Counted from the first letter of the stretch, positions 16,607 through 25,562 are shown. The stretch: 64,000 nucleotides of DNA from Aequorivita vladivostokensis (GCF_000952855.1 NZ_JSVU01000002.1:310001-374000); one strand, 5' to 3'. Notes: generated by a model from the sequence alone, not told the origin. A program made the numbers and translations.

Positions 16607-16656
16607 TATAGGTTTTATAAAGGTTTAAATTTACTCTTGAACTTTTAAAACCTATA
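16607..16656 (+). promoter_or_regulatory. Long-loop inverted repeat before the small lipoprotein gene
   Basis: TATAGGTTTTA (16607-16617) and its exact complement (16646-16656) bracket 28 nt and end 3 nt before the ATG at 16660. Inside the loop, TACTCTTG is a one-mismatch -7 box. It may be an operator pair or a leader hairpin covering the ribosome-binding region. Confidence 0.5.
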
Positions 16657-16659
16657 ATT

Positions 16660-16815
16660 ATGAAAAATTATCTATTTGCATTAGTAATGCTAGCCGGCCT
16701 AGCTTTTAGCTGTACCCCAGAAAACCAAATTAGTGATGAGCAACAAATCGACAAACGAAAAATGTGCCCCCCGGGAGACAGGAACTGTAACGGGATTCTT
16801 GACTCTCAAGAATAA
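16660..16815 (+). CDS. Small lipoprotein, 51 residues
   Basis: Starts ATG at 16660. The signal is MKNYLFALVMLAGLAFSC, a clean lipobox (AFSC) with Cys18 as the lipidated residue. The mature part is 34 residues and ends in a cysteine- and aspartate-rich knot, MCPPGDRNCNGILDSQE, like a single calcium-binding thrombospondin-3-type half repeat. First gene of a tight set of three with the membrane protein (overlapping) and a 48-residue protein. No family recognised. Confidence 0.7.
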   Translation: MKNYLFALVMLAGLAFSCTPENQISDEQQIDKRKMCPPGDRNCNGILDSQE

Positions 16816-17338
16816 GTCAAAAATTAGTATTTATTTGATATCACTAGCGATAATGGCGGTATTGTCGCCATTTCTCCACGTGGTATATCTTATTGATGAT
16901 AAAGAGGGCATACTTGGATTTACATATATGTCCTCTTTTATGTATTCACTAAGTCTTCCAATTATGGCAATATGTTCAGGATTGTTGCTGAAGTACACTG
17001 GCACCCTCCTAACTGATTTGAATATTTATTTTAGATATATCAGTAATTCTTTTCTTTTTGTAGGTATATTTTTTATGGTCTATACTTTTGTCCCAATGTT
17101 TGACTTTTCTTCATCCATATACTTTATAGGGCTACTAATCGTTTCTGTAATTTTGACCATCGCTTCACATTATTTACATAAAGCTGTATTAACCACCGAA
17201 GAACGCCTAAAAAAAATAATATCAAAACTTTTCGACTTTATAATTCTTGAAACTCCCCGCAAACACGTTTCAGAGGAAAAACAGATTGACTATGTTATTT
17301 CCTATGAAAAAATTATTAACGAAATTGGGGACGAATGA
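16799..17338 (+). CDS. Four-helix inner-membrane protein of unknown function
   Basis: 179 residues from TTG at 16799, overlapping the end of the lipoprotein gene; the frame is open back to a GTG at 16733, which would add 22 hydrophilic residues. Four membrane helices are visible (near ISIYLISLAIMAVLSPFL, YSLSLPIMAICSGLLL, FLFVGIFFMVYTFV and IYFIGLLIVSVILTIASHYL), followed by a charged cytoplasmic tail of about 45 residues. I recognise no family. The base composition is AT-rich. It ends in a 4-bp overlap with the next small gene. Confidence 0.75.
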   Translation: MTLKNKSKISIYLISLAIMAVLSPFLHVVYLIDDKEGILGFTYMSSFMYSLSLPIMAICSGLLLKYTGTLLTDLNIYFRYISNSFLFVGIFFMVYTFVPMFDFSSSIYFIGLLIVSVILTIASHYLHKAVLTTEERLKKIISKLFDFIILETPRKHVSEEKQIDYVISYEKIINEIGDE

Positions 17339-17481
17339 ACAAAACATTGAAAAATTTAACACGACTTCGTATTGCCGGCATGCTCTCTGAAGCAGCGAGG
17401 CTTGAGGCGGAAAAGAAGTTAATGGAAAAACCAAAGAATCCAATAATTTCTGAAGACACCACCAATATTACGTTTGGCTAA
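17335..17481 (+). CDS. Small cytosolic protein, 48 residues
   Basis: ATG at 17335 overlaps the stop of the membrane-protein gene (ATGA), the usual sign of coupled translation. The product is a basic amphipathic helix (LKNLTRLRIAGMLSEAARLEAEKKL) plus a polar tail, with no signal. Its stop at 17481 lies 9 nt from the convergent hisS stop. No family recognised; an accessory subunit of the membrane protein is the simplest guess. Confidence 0.6.
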   Translation: MNKTLKNLTRLRIAGMLSEAARLEAEKKLMEKPKNPIISEDTTNITFG

Positions 17482-17490
17482 AAACCGAAT

Positions 17491-18861
17491 TTATCGGTCC
17501 TTCAAAAAAGCCTCCAGCTCCTTAAAACTTACTTGCGATTGCTCGCCGCTCTTCATATTTTTTAAGGTAAAGGACTCGGCTTGTATCTCCTTCTCTCCAG
17601 CTAATATCGTAAATGGAATATCACGTTTATCGGCATACCCCATTTGTTTGCCCATTTTTACGTTATCTGGGTAAAGTTCTGCCGTGATGCCAATTTTACG
17701 TAAGTTGGTAATGGCTTTCATCGCATAAAGCGCCTCCTTTTCGCCGAAATTTATAAAAAGCGACTTGGTGTTTTTTGCAACAGTGGCAGGAAAAAGATTT
17801 AACTCCTCCAATACCAAATAAATGCGGTCCAAACCAAAGGAAATACCCACCCCGCTCATATCCTTCAATCCAAAAATACCGGTTAGGTCATCATATCGTC
17901 CCCCACCGCCTATGCTGCCCATATTCACCTCTGCCGGGGCAGAAACCTCAAATATGGCTCCGGTGTAGTAATTTAGGCCACGGGCAAGGGTTACGTCAAT
18001 TTCCAGCGAGGCTGTCTGCAACCCAAGAGTTTCAACATTATCAGTGATAAAGGTCAATTCTTCTACACCTTTCATTCCCAGTCCAGAAGTTTGGAGCATT
18101 TCGCGCAAAGAATTTAATTTGTCGTTATTATTTCCCTTAAAGGAAAAAAGCGGCTGTAGTTTTTGTAGGGCATCTTCACCGATGCCTTTGTTGCGCATTT
18201 CAGTTTTAACGCCCTCCTCTCCTATTTTATCCAGCTTGTCCAAAGCAACGGTAAAATCTATCAATTTGTCCTCGGCGCCGATGGTTTCGGCAATGCCGCT
18301 CAATATTTTACGGTTGTTGATTTTTATGGTTACGCCTTTTAAACCAAGCTTGCTGAAAACGGCATCGTACAACTGTACAAATTCAACTTCCTGCCACAGT
18401 GAATTGGAACCCACAACATCGGCATCGCATTGAAAAAACTCACGGAAACGGCCTTTTTGGGGTCTGTCCGCACGCCAAACGGGCTGTATTTGGTAGCGTT
18501 TAAAGGGAAAAGTTATTTCGTTTTGGTGTTGCACAACGTAGCGCGCAAAGGGCACGGTAAGGTCATAACGAAGGGCTTTTTCGGATATTTGGGAAGTTAT
18601 TTTGTTGCTATCCTTTTCAGAAAATACTTTATCATCTACTTTAGAAAGAAAGTCGCCACTATTCAAAATCTTAAAAATCAACCGGTCGCCCTCTTCGCCA
18701 TATTTCCCCATCAAGGTCTCACTGTTTTCAAAGGACGGGGTTTCAATTGGCTGAAAACCGTACAGTGAAAACGTTTCCTTAATAATATCAAAAATATAGT
18801 TGCGGCGCGTGACTTCCTCGGGACTGAAATCGCGGGTACCTTTTGGGATGGATGGTTTCAA
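17491..18861 (-). CDS. hisS: Histidyl-tRNA synthetase
   Basis: 456-residue class II aminoacyl-tRNA synthetase that charges tRNA-His. It begins KPSIPKGTRDFSPEEVTRRNYIF (motif 1 region), has FRYQIQPVWRADRPQKGRFREFFQCDAD (motif 2), LARGLNYYTGAIFEV (histidine-binding HisA), GGGGRYDDLTGIFG and SFGLDRIYLVLEE (motif 3), and a C-terminal anticodon-binding domain after about residue 360. Encoded alone and convergent with the three-gene island. Confidence 0.97.
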   Translation of the reverse strand: MKPSIPKGTRDFSPEEVTRRNYIFDIIKETFSLYGFQPIETPSFENSETLMGKYGEEGDRLIFKILNSGDFLSKVDDKVFSEKDSNKITSQISEKALRYDLTVPFARYVVQHQNEITFPFKRYQIQPVWRADRPQKGRFREFFQCDADVVGSNSLWQEVEFVQLYDAVFSKLGLKGVTIKINNRKILSGIAETIGAEDKLIDFTVALDKLDKIGEEGVKTEMRNKGIGEDALQKLQPLFSFKGNNNDKLNSLREMLQTSGLGMKGVEELTFITDNVETLGLQTASLEIDVTLARGLNYYTGAIFEVSAPAEVNMGSIGGGGRYDDLTGIFGLKDMSGVGISFGLDRIYLVLEELNLFPATVAKNTKSLFINFGEKEALYAMKAITNLRKIGITAELYPDNVKMGKQMGYADKRDIPFTILAGEKEIQAESFTLKNMKSGEQSQVSFKELEAFLKDR

Positions 18862-18962
18862 AATAGATTTTAGATTTTAGACGTTAGATTTTAGAGTGGT
18901 GGATGTGGGTACTGGGTAGAAAATTTCACACAACTCCTACCTCATACCTCATACCTTCAAAA
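18862..18962. repeat. Cluster of degenerate 7-bp tandem arrays upstream of hisS
   Basis: Three short runs with different words and the same 7-bp step: TAGATTT type (about 18865-18892), GGGTACT/GGGTAGA type (about 18905-18920), and CATACCT type (about 18938-18956). They fill the spacer between hisS and the divergent permease gene. Confidence 0.7.
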
Positions 18963-19087
18963 AGCAAATATCTTAAATAAAATTGAGGTTTACCACAATT
19001 AATTAGAGGCGTTCTGTGTACAGCGTTGCGGGATTTCTGTAACTTTATCCACCTTTTGCAGTCTAACGATTAACACAAAATAAAAAT

Positions 19088-20329
19088 ATGTTTTCACTTT
19101 TCCGGGAAAATGTCCGAATTGCGTTGGATTCCATAAAAAGCCAGCTGCTCAGGACGATTTTGACCATCGTAATAATCGGGATCGGCATTTGGGCGCTCGT
19201 GGGCATTTTGAGCGCCGTTACCGCACTGGAGAACACCATTTCGGGCAACTTTGCATCGATGGGCGCCAATACCTTCAATATCCAGCAATATGAATTTTCG
19301 GTACAGACTAACAATAGCGGCGAAAGGGAAAAGATAAACCCCATAATAAGTTACAACAACGTGCGGGAATTTATAGACAAATATGAATTTCCGTACACGC
19401 AGACTTCCCTGTCATTTCAAGGGACATCAACTGCTGAAGTAAAATATGGTTCGGAAAAGACAGATCCGGAAGTTCAGGTTTATGGCGTGAATGAAAATTA
19501 TCTGGAAAACACCGGGACCGAAATTGACAAAGGTCGAAATTTTACCGTATTTGATATTCAGAACAATAACAAAGTGTGTTTAATAGGTGCCGATTTTGTC
19601 AAAAATCTTTTTGAGGATGAAGACCCCATCAATAAAACCATCAGCATTCGCGGAGTTAAGTTTAAGGTAATCGGTCTTTTGGAATCCAAGGGTTCAACGT
19701 TCGGAAACAATCAGGATTTAAAGGTCTTGATCCCGGTACAAGTGGCACGCGGCATTTTTACCCAGCCCAACATCAATTACAATCTAAGCGTAAAGGTTGA
19801 CGACAAACAGATGATGGAAGCTGCGCAGGATGAAGCCATCATCACCTTCCGGAATATTCGTGGCCTTAGCCCTGTGGAAGAGAATAATTTTGGGATTGAA
19901 CGCAGTGACGATTTGATAAACCGAATTGCAATGATAACGGGTTATCTGGAAGTGGCGGCTTGGATAATCAGCATTATTACAATTTTAGGGTCTTCCATAG
20001 CCCTTATGAATATCATGCTTGTTTCGGTAACCGAGCGCACCCGGGAGATTGGCGTGCGCAAGGCGATGGGCGCAAAACGCTCCACTATTTCTACCCAATT
20101 TTTTATGGAAACCATCGTCATTGGACAGTTTGGTAGCATTCTAGGAATTATTTTGGGAATACTGACCGGATTTGCCTTTGCTAAAATTTTTAAATTTGAT
20201 TTTACCCTGCCCTGGACCGCAATTATTTGGGCAACGATAATAACCTTTATAGTTGCCGTTATAGCTGGCTCATACCCCGCCTCAAAGGCTGCGCGGCTGG
20301 ATCCCATTGAAAGCTTGAGGTATGAATAA
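19088..20329 (+). CDS. ABC transporter permease, MacB/FtsX type
   Basis: 413-residue inner-membrane permease. One N-terminal helix (LLRTILTIVIIGIGIWALVGILSAV) leads to a large MacB-like periplasmic domain (about 60-270), then three C-terminal helices of the FtsX domain, including VTERTREIGVRKAMGAKRSTI, the coupling motif that contacts the ATPase. The family extrudes lipoproteins, peptides or drugs by mechanotransmission. No ATPase gene is adjacent, so the partner must be elsewhere. Confidence 0.92.
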   Translation: MFSLFRENVRIALDSIKSQLLRTILTIVIIGIGIWALVGILSAVTALENTISGNFASMGANTFNIQQYEFSVQTNNSGEREKINPIISYNNVREFIDKYEFPYTQTSLSFQGTSTAEVKYGSEKTDPEVQVYGVNENYLENTGTEIDKGRNFTVFDIQNNNKVCLIGADFVKNLFEDEDPINKTISIRGVKFKVIGLLESKGSTFGNNQDLKVLIPVQVARGIFTQPNINYNLSVKVDDKQMMEAAQDEAIITFRNIRGLSPVEENNFGIERSDDLINRIAMITGYLEVAAWIISIITILGSSIALMNIMLVSVTERTREIGVRKAMGAKRSTISTQFFMETIVIGQFGSILGIILGILTGFAFAKIFKFDFTLPWTAIIWATIITFIVAVIAGSYPASKAARLDPIESLRYE

Positions 20330-20339
20330 TAGAGAAAAT

Positions 20340-20400
20340 TACAAATAACAAATTCCAAATCCCAATCATATTCAATTTTGGATTTGAGGAATTTTAACCG
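20340..20400. repeat. Inverted 7-bp arrays between permease and DUF6495 genes
   Basis: Words of the CAAAT type (ACAAATT, CCAAATC) step by 7 bp at about 20344-20366; the complementary type (GGATTTG, GGAATTT) follows at about 20376-20395. The same word family occurs at 28502-28549. Confidence 0.65.
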
Positions 20401-20410
20401 GTGCTTTTAA

Positions 20411-20884
20411 TTATTCGCTCAACAAGTCCCTGAAATACGTATAAAGCTCTCCTTTGGTTATTACCGAACCTTGCTGAATCAAAATAAATATATCCTTGTT
20501 GCGATCATCGGTTATCGCTTTTGTGGAAGTATATAGGTTTACGGCATCATCGTGAAGATTTTGTTGAAGCCATTTGTAACCATAATCGGTCGTGATGTCA
20601 ATATTTTCATTGTCAACTTTTATGGCGATCAGTTCCATAAATGCTTCTGAAATGTGAAATAGCATCAATTGTTTTGGCGAAATATGCTCTAAATATTTCA
20701 CCTTATTCAGAACGCCTTCCCAAATTAAATCACTGAAAACGTCGAGTTCCTGTTCAGCCACGTCGGGTTTTTCAGTTTTCAATTGTTTCCATTCGTCTGC
20801 GGTAATGGATTGGCTGGCAAGAAAATTTATGAATTCTTGATGGAGTTCTTCAAACTGTTCCTTTGTTAATCTGGCATATTTCAT
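20411..20884 (-). CDS. Bacteroidota conserved protein, DUF6495-like
   Basis: 157-residue soluble acidic protein. It starts MKYARLTKEQFEELHQEFINFLASQ and contains EQELDVFSDLIWEGVLNKVKYLEH, which I associate with DUF6495, a family of flavobacteria. No catalytic motif, signal or membrane helix is visible. Alone between the ABC permease and rplI, in the same orientation as the ribosomal genes. Function unknown. Confidence 0.8.
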   Translation of the reverse strand: MKYARLTKEQFEELHQEFINFLASQSITADEWKQLKTEKPDVAEQELDVFSDLIWEGVLNKVKYLEHISPKQLMLFHISEAFMELIAIKVDNENIDITTDYGYKWLQQNLHDDAVNLYTSTKAITDDRNKDIFILIQQGSVITKGELYTYFRDLLSE

Positions 20885-20937
20885 ATTCGTCCTCGATTAT
20901 CTATTCTATTTTAAAACGGAAATTTTCCCAAAACAAA

Positions 20938-20964
20938 AAACCTTCCCCGGTTACGGGAAAGGTT
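20938..20964 (-). terminator. Terminator of the rpsF-rpsR-rplI operon
   Basis: AACCTTCCCCG and CGGGAAAGGTT pair around GTTA, with T-runs on the minus strand, 23 nt after the rplI stop. Confidence 0.75.
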
Positions 20965-20986
20965 TTATAATAATTAAACATGTTAA

Positions 20987-21535
20987 TTAATTTTCTTCTG
21001 TTTTTTCCTCTGCTTCGGTTTCAGCTTCCGGTTTGGCGTCAGCTTTAACCTCAGGCTTGGCCGCAGGTTTAGACTTAGTTGCCGGTTTAGGCTCAGCTAC
21101 CACTTCAAAAGGGAAATTGCTAACCACATCTCTGTGGAAACGGATTGTTGCCTCATAAGGACCGGTACGCTTTACGGCGCCACCAGCAATAATGATATAT
21201 TTCTTCTCGATAGATACACCTTCCTTTTCAAGGGCATCGGCAAGATCGGCATTTGTTACAGAACCGAATAATTTGTCACCTTCGCCAGTCTTGGCAGTGA
21301 TCTTAATTTCCAGTCCATTTAGTTTCTCAGCCTGTTTTTTAGCCTCGTCAACTACTTTCTTTTCTTTGAAGGCACGTTGCTTCAAGGTCTCGGCCAACAT
21401 CTTTTTGGCCGAAGGCGTTGCAAGAACAGCGTGGCCTTGTGGAATCAAAAAGTTTCTTCCAAAACCGTTTTTCACGGTTACCAGATCATCTGCAAATCCC
21501 AGATTTTCTACGTCTTTCTTTAATATAAGTTCCAT
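20987..21535 (-). CDS. rplI: 50S ribosomal protein L9 with an acidic-lysine tail
   Basis: 182-residue protein of the large ribosomal subunit. The N-terminal 23S-binding domain shows MELILKKDVENLGFADDLVTVKNGFGRNFLIPQGHA; a long helix connects to the C-terminal domain ending near residue 148. The last 35 residues are an added low-complexity Pro-Lys-Ala-Glu tail (AEPKPATKSKPAAKPEV and on), not part of the usual L9 core. Last gene of rpsF-rpsR-rplI, 15 nt after rpsR. Confidence 0.97.
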   Translation of the reverse strand: MELILKKDVENLGFADDLVTVKNGFGRNFLIPQGHAVLATPSAKKMLAETLKQRAFKEKKVVDEAKKQAEKLNGLEIKITAKTGEGDKLFGSVTNADLADALEKEGVSIEKKYIIIAGGAVKRTGPYEATIRFHRDVVSNFPFEVVAEPKPATKSKPAAKPEVKADAKPEAETEAEEKTEEN

Positions 21536-21550
21536 AATCTTCTCTGGTTT

Positions 21551-21847
21551 TTATTTTAACAAATCGGTTACGTAAGGCATAAGTGCCAAATGGCGTGCTC
21601 TTTTAACGGCCACGGCCACTTTGCGCTGATACTTCAACGAGGTTCCGGTAAGCCTTCTAGGAAGGATTTTACCTTGCTCGTTTACAAATCTCAATAAGAA
21701 ATCTGGGTCTTTATAGTCCACATATTTAATGCCGGACCTTTTGAACATACAGTATTTCTTGGTCTTGTTGGTCTCTATATTAAGCGGGGTAAGATATCTT
21801 ATCTCTCCGTCTTTTTTTCCTTTTGCTTGTTGTTGTAGGGTTGCCAT
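21551..21847 (-). CDS. rpsR: 30S ribosomal protein S18
   Basis: 98-residue small-subunit protein. The conserved core is [27 protein letters not shown] and [15 protein letters not shown]; it contacts S6 and 16S rRNA in the platform. An N-terminal extension rich in Gln/Lys/Gly ([14 protein letters not shown]) is typical of Bacteroidota. Lies 3 nt after rpsF. Confidence 0.97.
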   Translation of the reverse strand: MATLQQQAKGKKDGEIRYLTPLNIETNKTKKYCMFKRSGIKYVDYKDPDFLLRFVNEQGKILPRRLTGTSLKYQRKVAVAVKRARHLALMPYVTDLLK

Positions 21848-21850
21848 AAA

Positions 21851-22189
21851 TTAAGCTGATTTTTTATTGCGGTTTCTTCTTTTTTCTGCCCAAGCAATTG
21901 CGTGCTTGTCAAGGCTCACTGTAAGGTAACGCATAAAACGCTCGTCCCTTTTAAATTCAGTTTCTAGTTCGTGAACAACATCACCCTCAACGGTGAATTC
22001 AAAAAGGTGATAAAACCCACTTTTTTTGTTCTGGATTGCGTAGGCAAGTTTTTTCAAGCCCCAATTTTCTTTGGATATCATCTTAGCACCTTTAGAAACA
22101 AGAAAATCTTCGTATTTCTTTACTGTTTCCTTTATCTGATCTTCAGATAAAACGGGATTTAAGATGAAAACAGTTTCGTAATGATTCAT
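21851..22189 (-). CDS. rpsF: 30S ribosomal protein S6
   Basis: 112-residue small-subunit protein that pairs with S18. The start is the ATG at 22189 giving MNHYETVFILNPVLSEDQI; an open frame runs back to 22273 but crosses the promoter. Features: ENWGLKKLAYAIQNKKSGFYHLFEF and DERFMRYLTVSLDKHA near the C-terminus. First gene of the ribosomal operon, under a near-perfect promoter. Confidence 0.97.
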   Translation of the reverse strand: MNHYETVFILNPVLSEDQIKETVKKYEDFLVSKGAKMISKENWGLKKLAYAIQNKKSGFYHLFEFTVEGDVVHELETEFKRDERFMRYLTVSLDKHAIAWAEKRRNRNKKSA

Positions 22190-22243
22190 AAAAAATCTAT
22201 TAAAATTAATGTTTAATCCCTTGGCTTTCTGCCAAAGAGGGTG

Positions 22244-22274
22244 CAAAAATAATACTTTATTTGTTATAATCAAA
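22244..22274 (-). promoter_or_regulatory. Promoter of rpsF-rpsR-rplI
   Basis: Read on the minus strand: TTTG, 19 nt, TATTTTTG. This is a full match to the Bacteroidota consensus, with about 55 nt of leader before rpsF. S6:S18 autoregulation is known in other bacteria, but I cannot see the RNA motif here. Confidence 0.88.
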
Positions 22275-22401
22275 CCTTAATTGAAATAGTATTTAAAATT
22301 GAGGTTTTCAGACCAAGTGTTCAAAATTTTCGATTAAAATACAAAAAAGTTGCATTTCATCGATTATTTGCATATTATTGCCTTAAGCAAAACCTACTAT
22401 T

Positions 22402-23115
22402 GTGGAAAAAACAATATTGAAATGTGCAATTGTGGACGACTCCACACTGCAGCGGCTTTCCATCGTGAAGCTTATCCAAATGCACCCATCTCTTGAACTT
22501 GTGGGAGAGTACAAAAATGCCATTGAGGCCAAAATGGGCATCGCTTCCACCGAAATCGACCTGATATTTTTGGATATTGAAATGCCCATTCTTTCGGGCT
22601 TTGACCTTTTGGACGATATCCAAAGAAAACCTCAAGTAATATTCGTTACCGGAAAGACAAAATATGCCTTCAAGGCCTTTGATTACGATGCCGTTGATTA
22701 CCTCCGCAAACCCATTGCAAAAGATCGTTTTTTGAACGCCGTCCATAAAGCAATTACAAACTACAAGCTTAAAAACGAAGAAGGTTTTGATGATGAAGAT
22801 TTCATCTTTGTTAAGAGCAATCTTAAAAAACGTAAGGTTTTTCTTAATGAACTGCGCTATATTGAAGCTTTGGGAGATTACGTAAAACTTGTTACCGAAC
22901 ACGAATCCTTAGTGGTTCTTTCCACTATGAAAGCTTTTCAGGCCCTGTTGCCAAGTGAGCGTTTTCTGAGAATCCATAAGTCGTATATTGTTAATTTGGA
23001 CAAGGTGCAACGTTACAACAGCAAAACTATCGAGCTTGATAAGGACCAACTTCCACTGAGCCGAAATAGAAAGGCCGATCTGGTCGAAGCTTTGGCGGCT
23101 ACGCAAAACGCCTAA
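22402..23115 (+). CDS. LytTR-family response regulator
   Basis: 237-residue two-domain regulator. The receiver domain (residues 5-120) has the acidic pair CAIVDDS, the phospho-acceptor Asp in LIFLDIEMP, a VTGK switch Thr and Lys in YLRKPI. The LytTR DNA-binding domain (about 135-235) has FVKSNLKKRKVFLNEL, YIEALGDYVKL, LRIHKSYIVNLDKV and LPLSRNRKADL. The start is GTG at 22402. No histidine kinase gene is adjacent. Convergent with priA, with which it shares 4 bp. Confidence 0.95.
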   Translation: MEKTILKCAIVDDSTLQRLSIVKLIQMHPSLELVGEYKNAIEAKMGIASTEIDLIFLDIEMPILSGFDLLDDIQRKPQVIFVTGKTKYAFKAFDYDAVDYLRKPIAKDRFLNAVHKAITNYKLKNEEGFDDEDFIFVKSNLKKRKVFLNELRYIEALGDYVKLVTEHESLVVLSTMKAFQALLPSERFLRIHKSYIVNLDKVQRYNSKTIELDKDQLPLSRNRKADLVEALAATQNA

Positions 23116-25562
23116 TAATTATCTACATCTATATTTACGCGTACGCTTGAAAATTCCTTAATGGAATTGAAGCTGCGCCACACATTTTCTATGTATTTCT
23201 TCGTTTTTTCCAAAGATTGGTTTTTTGGAATTTTAACGAGAATGTTCATGATGTATTTATTCTTGATTCGACCCACGGGCGGCGGCTCGGGCCCCAAGAT
23301 ATTTTCCTTGAACTGCATTTCCAAGGCTTGCCCAAACCAGGCAGAGGCTTTCTGTACCCGCTCCAATCCTTTATCCTTGAAAACAATTTTTATTGTACGG
23401 TAAAAGGGCGGATACTTATAATTGTAGCGCTCGTCCAGTTGTTCCTTATACATCGCCTCATAATCGTTCACGCTAACCTGCTTTAAGATTTGATGATATG
23501 GATTGTAGGTCTGGATCAAAACCTTGCCGCGCTTTTGGGTGCGTCCTGCCCTACCCGAAACTTGTTGTAGCAACTGAAAACTGCGTTCGTGCGCACGAAA
23601 ATCGGGGAAATTCAAAAGATTGTCGGCATTCATTACACCCACCAAACTTATATTTCTGAAATCCAAGCCTTTCGCGAGCATCTGTGTACCAACCAGAATA
23701 TCAATCTCCTCATTTTCTAAAGCTTCAATCAATTTTGAATAAGCGTGCTTGCCCTTGGTGGTGTCCTGGTCCATGCGCGCCACTTTACTGTTTGGGAACA
23801 AGGTTTTCAACTCAGTTTCAATCTGTTCGGTGCCGAAACCTTTGGTGTCCAGCGTTTCGCTACCGCAGGCAATGCAGCTTTTCATCATCGCCATATGATA
23901 GCCGCAGTAATGGCAACGCAATTGGTTTTTATACTGGTGAAATGTTAAGCTCACATCACAATTGGGACATTGTGGTGAGATGCCGCAGGTGGTACATTCC
24001 ACAACGGGCGAAAACCCTCTTCTGTTTTGAAAAAGAATTACCTGCTCGCCATTTTTTAAAACATCGCGCATTTCTTCCAAAAGCCGGTCACTGAAATGAC
24101 CAGTCATTTGTTTCTTCCGGGTTTTTTCCTTGATATCGACCAACTCAATATCGGGCATCAGAACATTTCCGAAGCGTTTTTTCAGCGTTACCAATCCAAA
24201 CTTCCCGGTTTTTGCATTGTGGTAACTTTCCAGGGAAGGCGTTGCGGAGCCCATCAAAAGTTTAGCCTTGTGAAGATTTGCCAGCACAATGGCACTGTCA
24301 CGGGCATTATAGCGCGGCGCGGGACTGTATTGTTTAAAGGATGGCTCGTGTTCTTCGTCTACAATAATAAGCCCTAAATTCTTAAAAGGAAGAAATAACG
24401 AAGAGCGGGCACCGATAATTATTTGTGATTTTGGTTTTTCGGAAAGTACGTTCTTCCAAACCTCAACCCTCTCATTTACCGAAAATTTAGAATGATATAC
24501 TGAAATCCTTTCCCCAAAATATTTTTGAAGTCGCGTGATGAGTTGTGTTGTTAAAGCAATTTCAGGAAGCATATAGAGCACTTGCTTTCCGGTTGCTATA
24601 ACCTCTTCAATAAGGCGCACATAGATTTCGGTTTTTCCGCTGGAAGTAACGCCGTGCAGCAAGACCGTATCGTTAGTTTCAAATGAAGATTTTATTTCAC
24701 CGTACGCCTTTATTTGCGCTTCGTTCAGCGTTTTGATTTCTGAGGAAGCTTCGCCGGAAAACTCCACGCGATCCTGCTGAACGTAATACTCCTCCAAAAT
24801 ACCTTTATCAATCAACGCTTTCAGGGTAGCGGCAGATGCCTCACTTTTCTTTTGAAGCGCCGTGCTGCTGATTGGCTTTTTGGTTTTGGTATTCAGCATA
24901 AAAAGATGCATCAACACTTCGCGCTGTTTGTGGGCGCGGGTGAGTGCATCCAAAAGCTCGCGCAGCTTTTCTTCGGAAGTGTATTTAGGGGCCAGCTTTA
25001 TGTAGCGCTTCATCTTGGGCACATACTGCTCATATACCGTTTCCTCCACTTCGATAATATTTTTATCCAACAATTTCTGGATAATGGAAACGATGTTTTT
25101 TCTGTCCAAAATAGCTCGCGCATCGTTTATATGAAGCGAAGACTGGTGTTGCAAGGCTTCGTATAAAACAAACTCATCATCGCTTAGCGATTCCTCTTGC
25201 TGAAAATTTCGGGAGGAAAGTTTGATAATGGTTTCACTTTCCAAAAGAAACGCACCGGGAAGGGCAGCTTTTATCACTTCACCTAAAGAACACATATAAT
25301 ATCCCGCAAGCCACTCCCAATGTTTCATTTGGATGGAGGTAATGATGGGTTCCTCATCCAAAATATGGTCTATGGACTTGGTTTCATAACCCACGGGAGG
25401 CTGGTCGTGTACTTGGTAGACAATGCCGGTGTAAACTTTGGATTTTCCAAAGGGAACGGCAACGCGCATACCCTGCTTTAAAAAGGCGGCTTCATCCTTG
25501 TTCACGCTGTAGGTGAAAGTCTGCTTTAAGGGAATGGGAAGGATGGCGTCTATGAAATACAC
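23112..25562 (-). CDS. priA: Primosomal protein N', replication restart helicase
   Basis: 816-residue 3'-5' helicase that reloads the replisome at stalled forks. It shows the N-terminal DNA-binding domain (YFIDAILPIPLKQTFTYSV), Walker A GVTSSGKTE, VDEEHEPSFKQY, eight zinc-binding cysteines of the PriA insertion (CTTCGISPQCPNC, CHYCGYH, CIACGSE) and the C-terminal GTQMLAKGLDF and QVSGRAGR motifs. Start GTG at 25562. It shares 4 bp with the convergent LytTR gene. Confidence 0.97.
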   Translation of the reverse strand: MYFIDAILPIPLKQTFTYSVNKDEAAFLKQGMRVAVPFGKSKVYTGIVYQVHDQPPVGYETKSIDHILDEEPIITSIQMKHWEWLAGYYMCSLGEVIKAALPGAFLLESETIIKLSSRNFQQEESLSDDEFVLYEALQHQSSLHINDARAILDRKNIVSIIQKLLDKNIIEVEETVYEQYVPKMKRYIKLAPKYTSEEKLRELLDALTRAHKQREVLMHLFMLNTKTKKPISSTALQKKSEASAATLKALIDKGILEEYYVQQDRVEFSGEASSEIKTLNEAQIKAYGEIKSSFETNDTVLLHGVTSSGKTEIYVRLIEEVIATGKQVLYMLPEIALTTQLITRLQKYFGERISVYHSKFSVNERVEVWKNVLSEKPKSQIIIGARSSLFLPFKNLGLIIVDEEHEPSFKQYSPAPRYNARDSAIVLANLHKAKLLMGSATPSLESYHNAKTGKFGLVTLKKRFGNVLMPDIELVDIKEKTRKKQMTGHFSDRLLEEMRDVLKNGEQVILFQNRRGFSPVVECTTCGISPQCPNCDVSLTFHQYKNQLRCHYCGYHMAMMKSCIACGSETLDTKGFGTEQIETELKTLFPNSKVARMDQDTTKGKHAYSKLIEALENEEIDILVGTQMLAKGLDFRNISLVGVMNADNLLNFPDFRAHERSFQLLQQVSGRAGRTQKRGKVLIQTYNPYHQILKQVSVNDYEAMYKEQLDERYNYKYPPFYRTIKIVFKDKGLERVQKASAWFGQALEMQFKENILGPEPPPVGRIKNKYIMNILVKIPKNQSLEKTKKYIENVWRSFNSIKEFSSVRVNIDVDNY

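Noticed and set aside
16349-17481. Genomic island integrated at tRNA-Met
   Set aside because: No integrase and no repeated tRNA 3' end downstream; the three small genes are kept as a separate observation.
18862-18962. Insertion sequence or phage remnant upstream of hisS
   Set aside because: Only short period-7 words are present; no transposase or integrase fragment and no terminal inverted repeats.
22375-22902. Long open frame antisense to the LytTR regulator
   Set aside because: It mirrors the codon pattern of a clear regulator gene, has no family features, and crosses well-conserved domains; a shadow frame.
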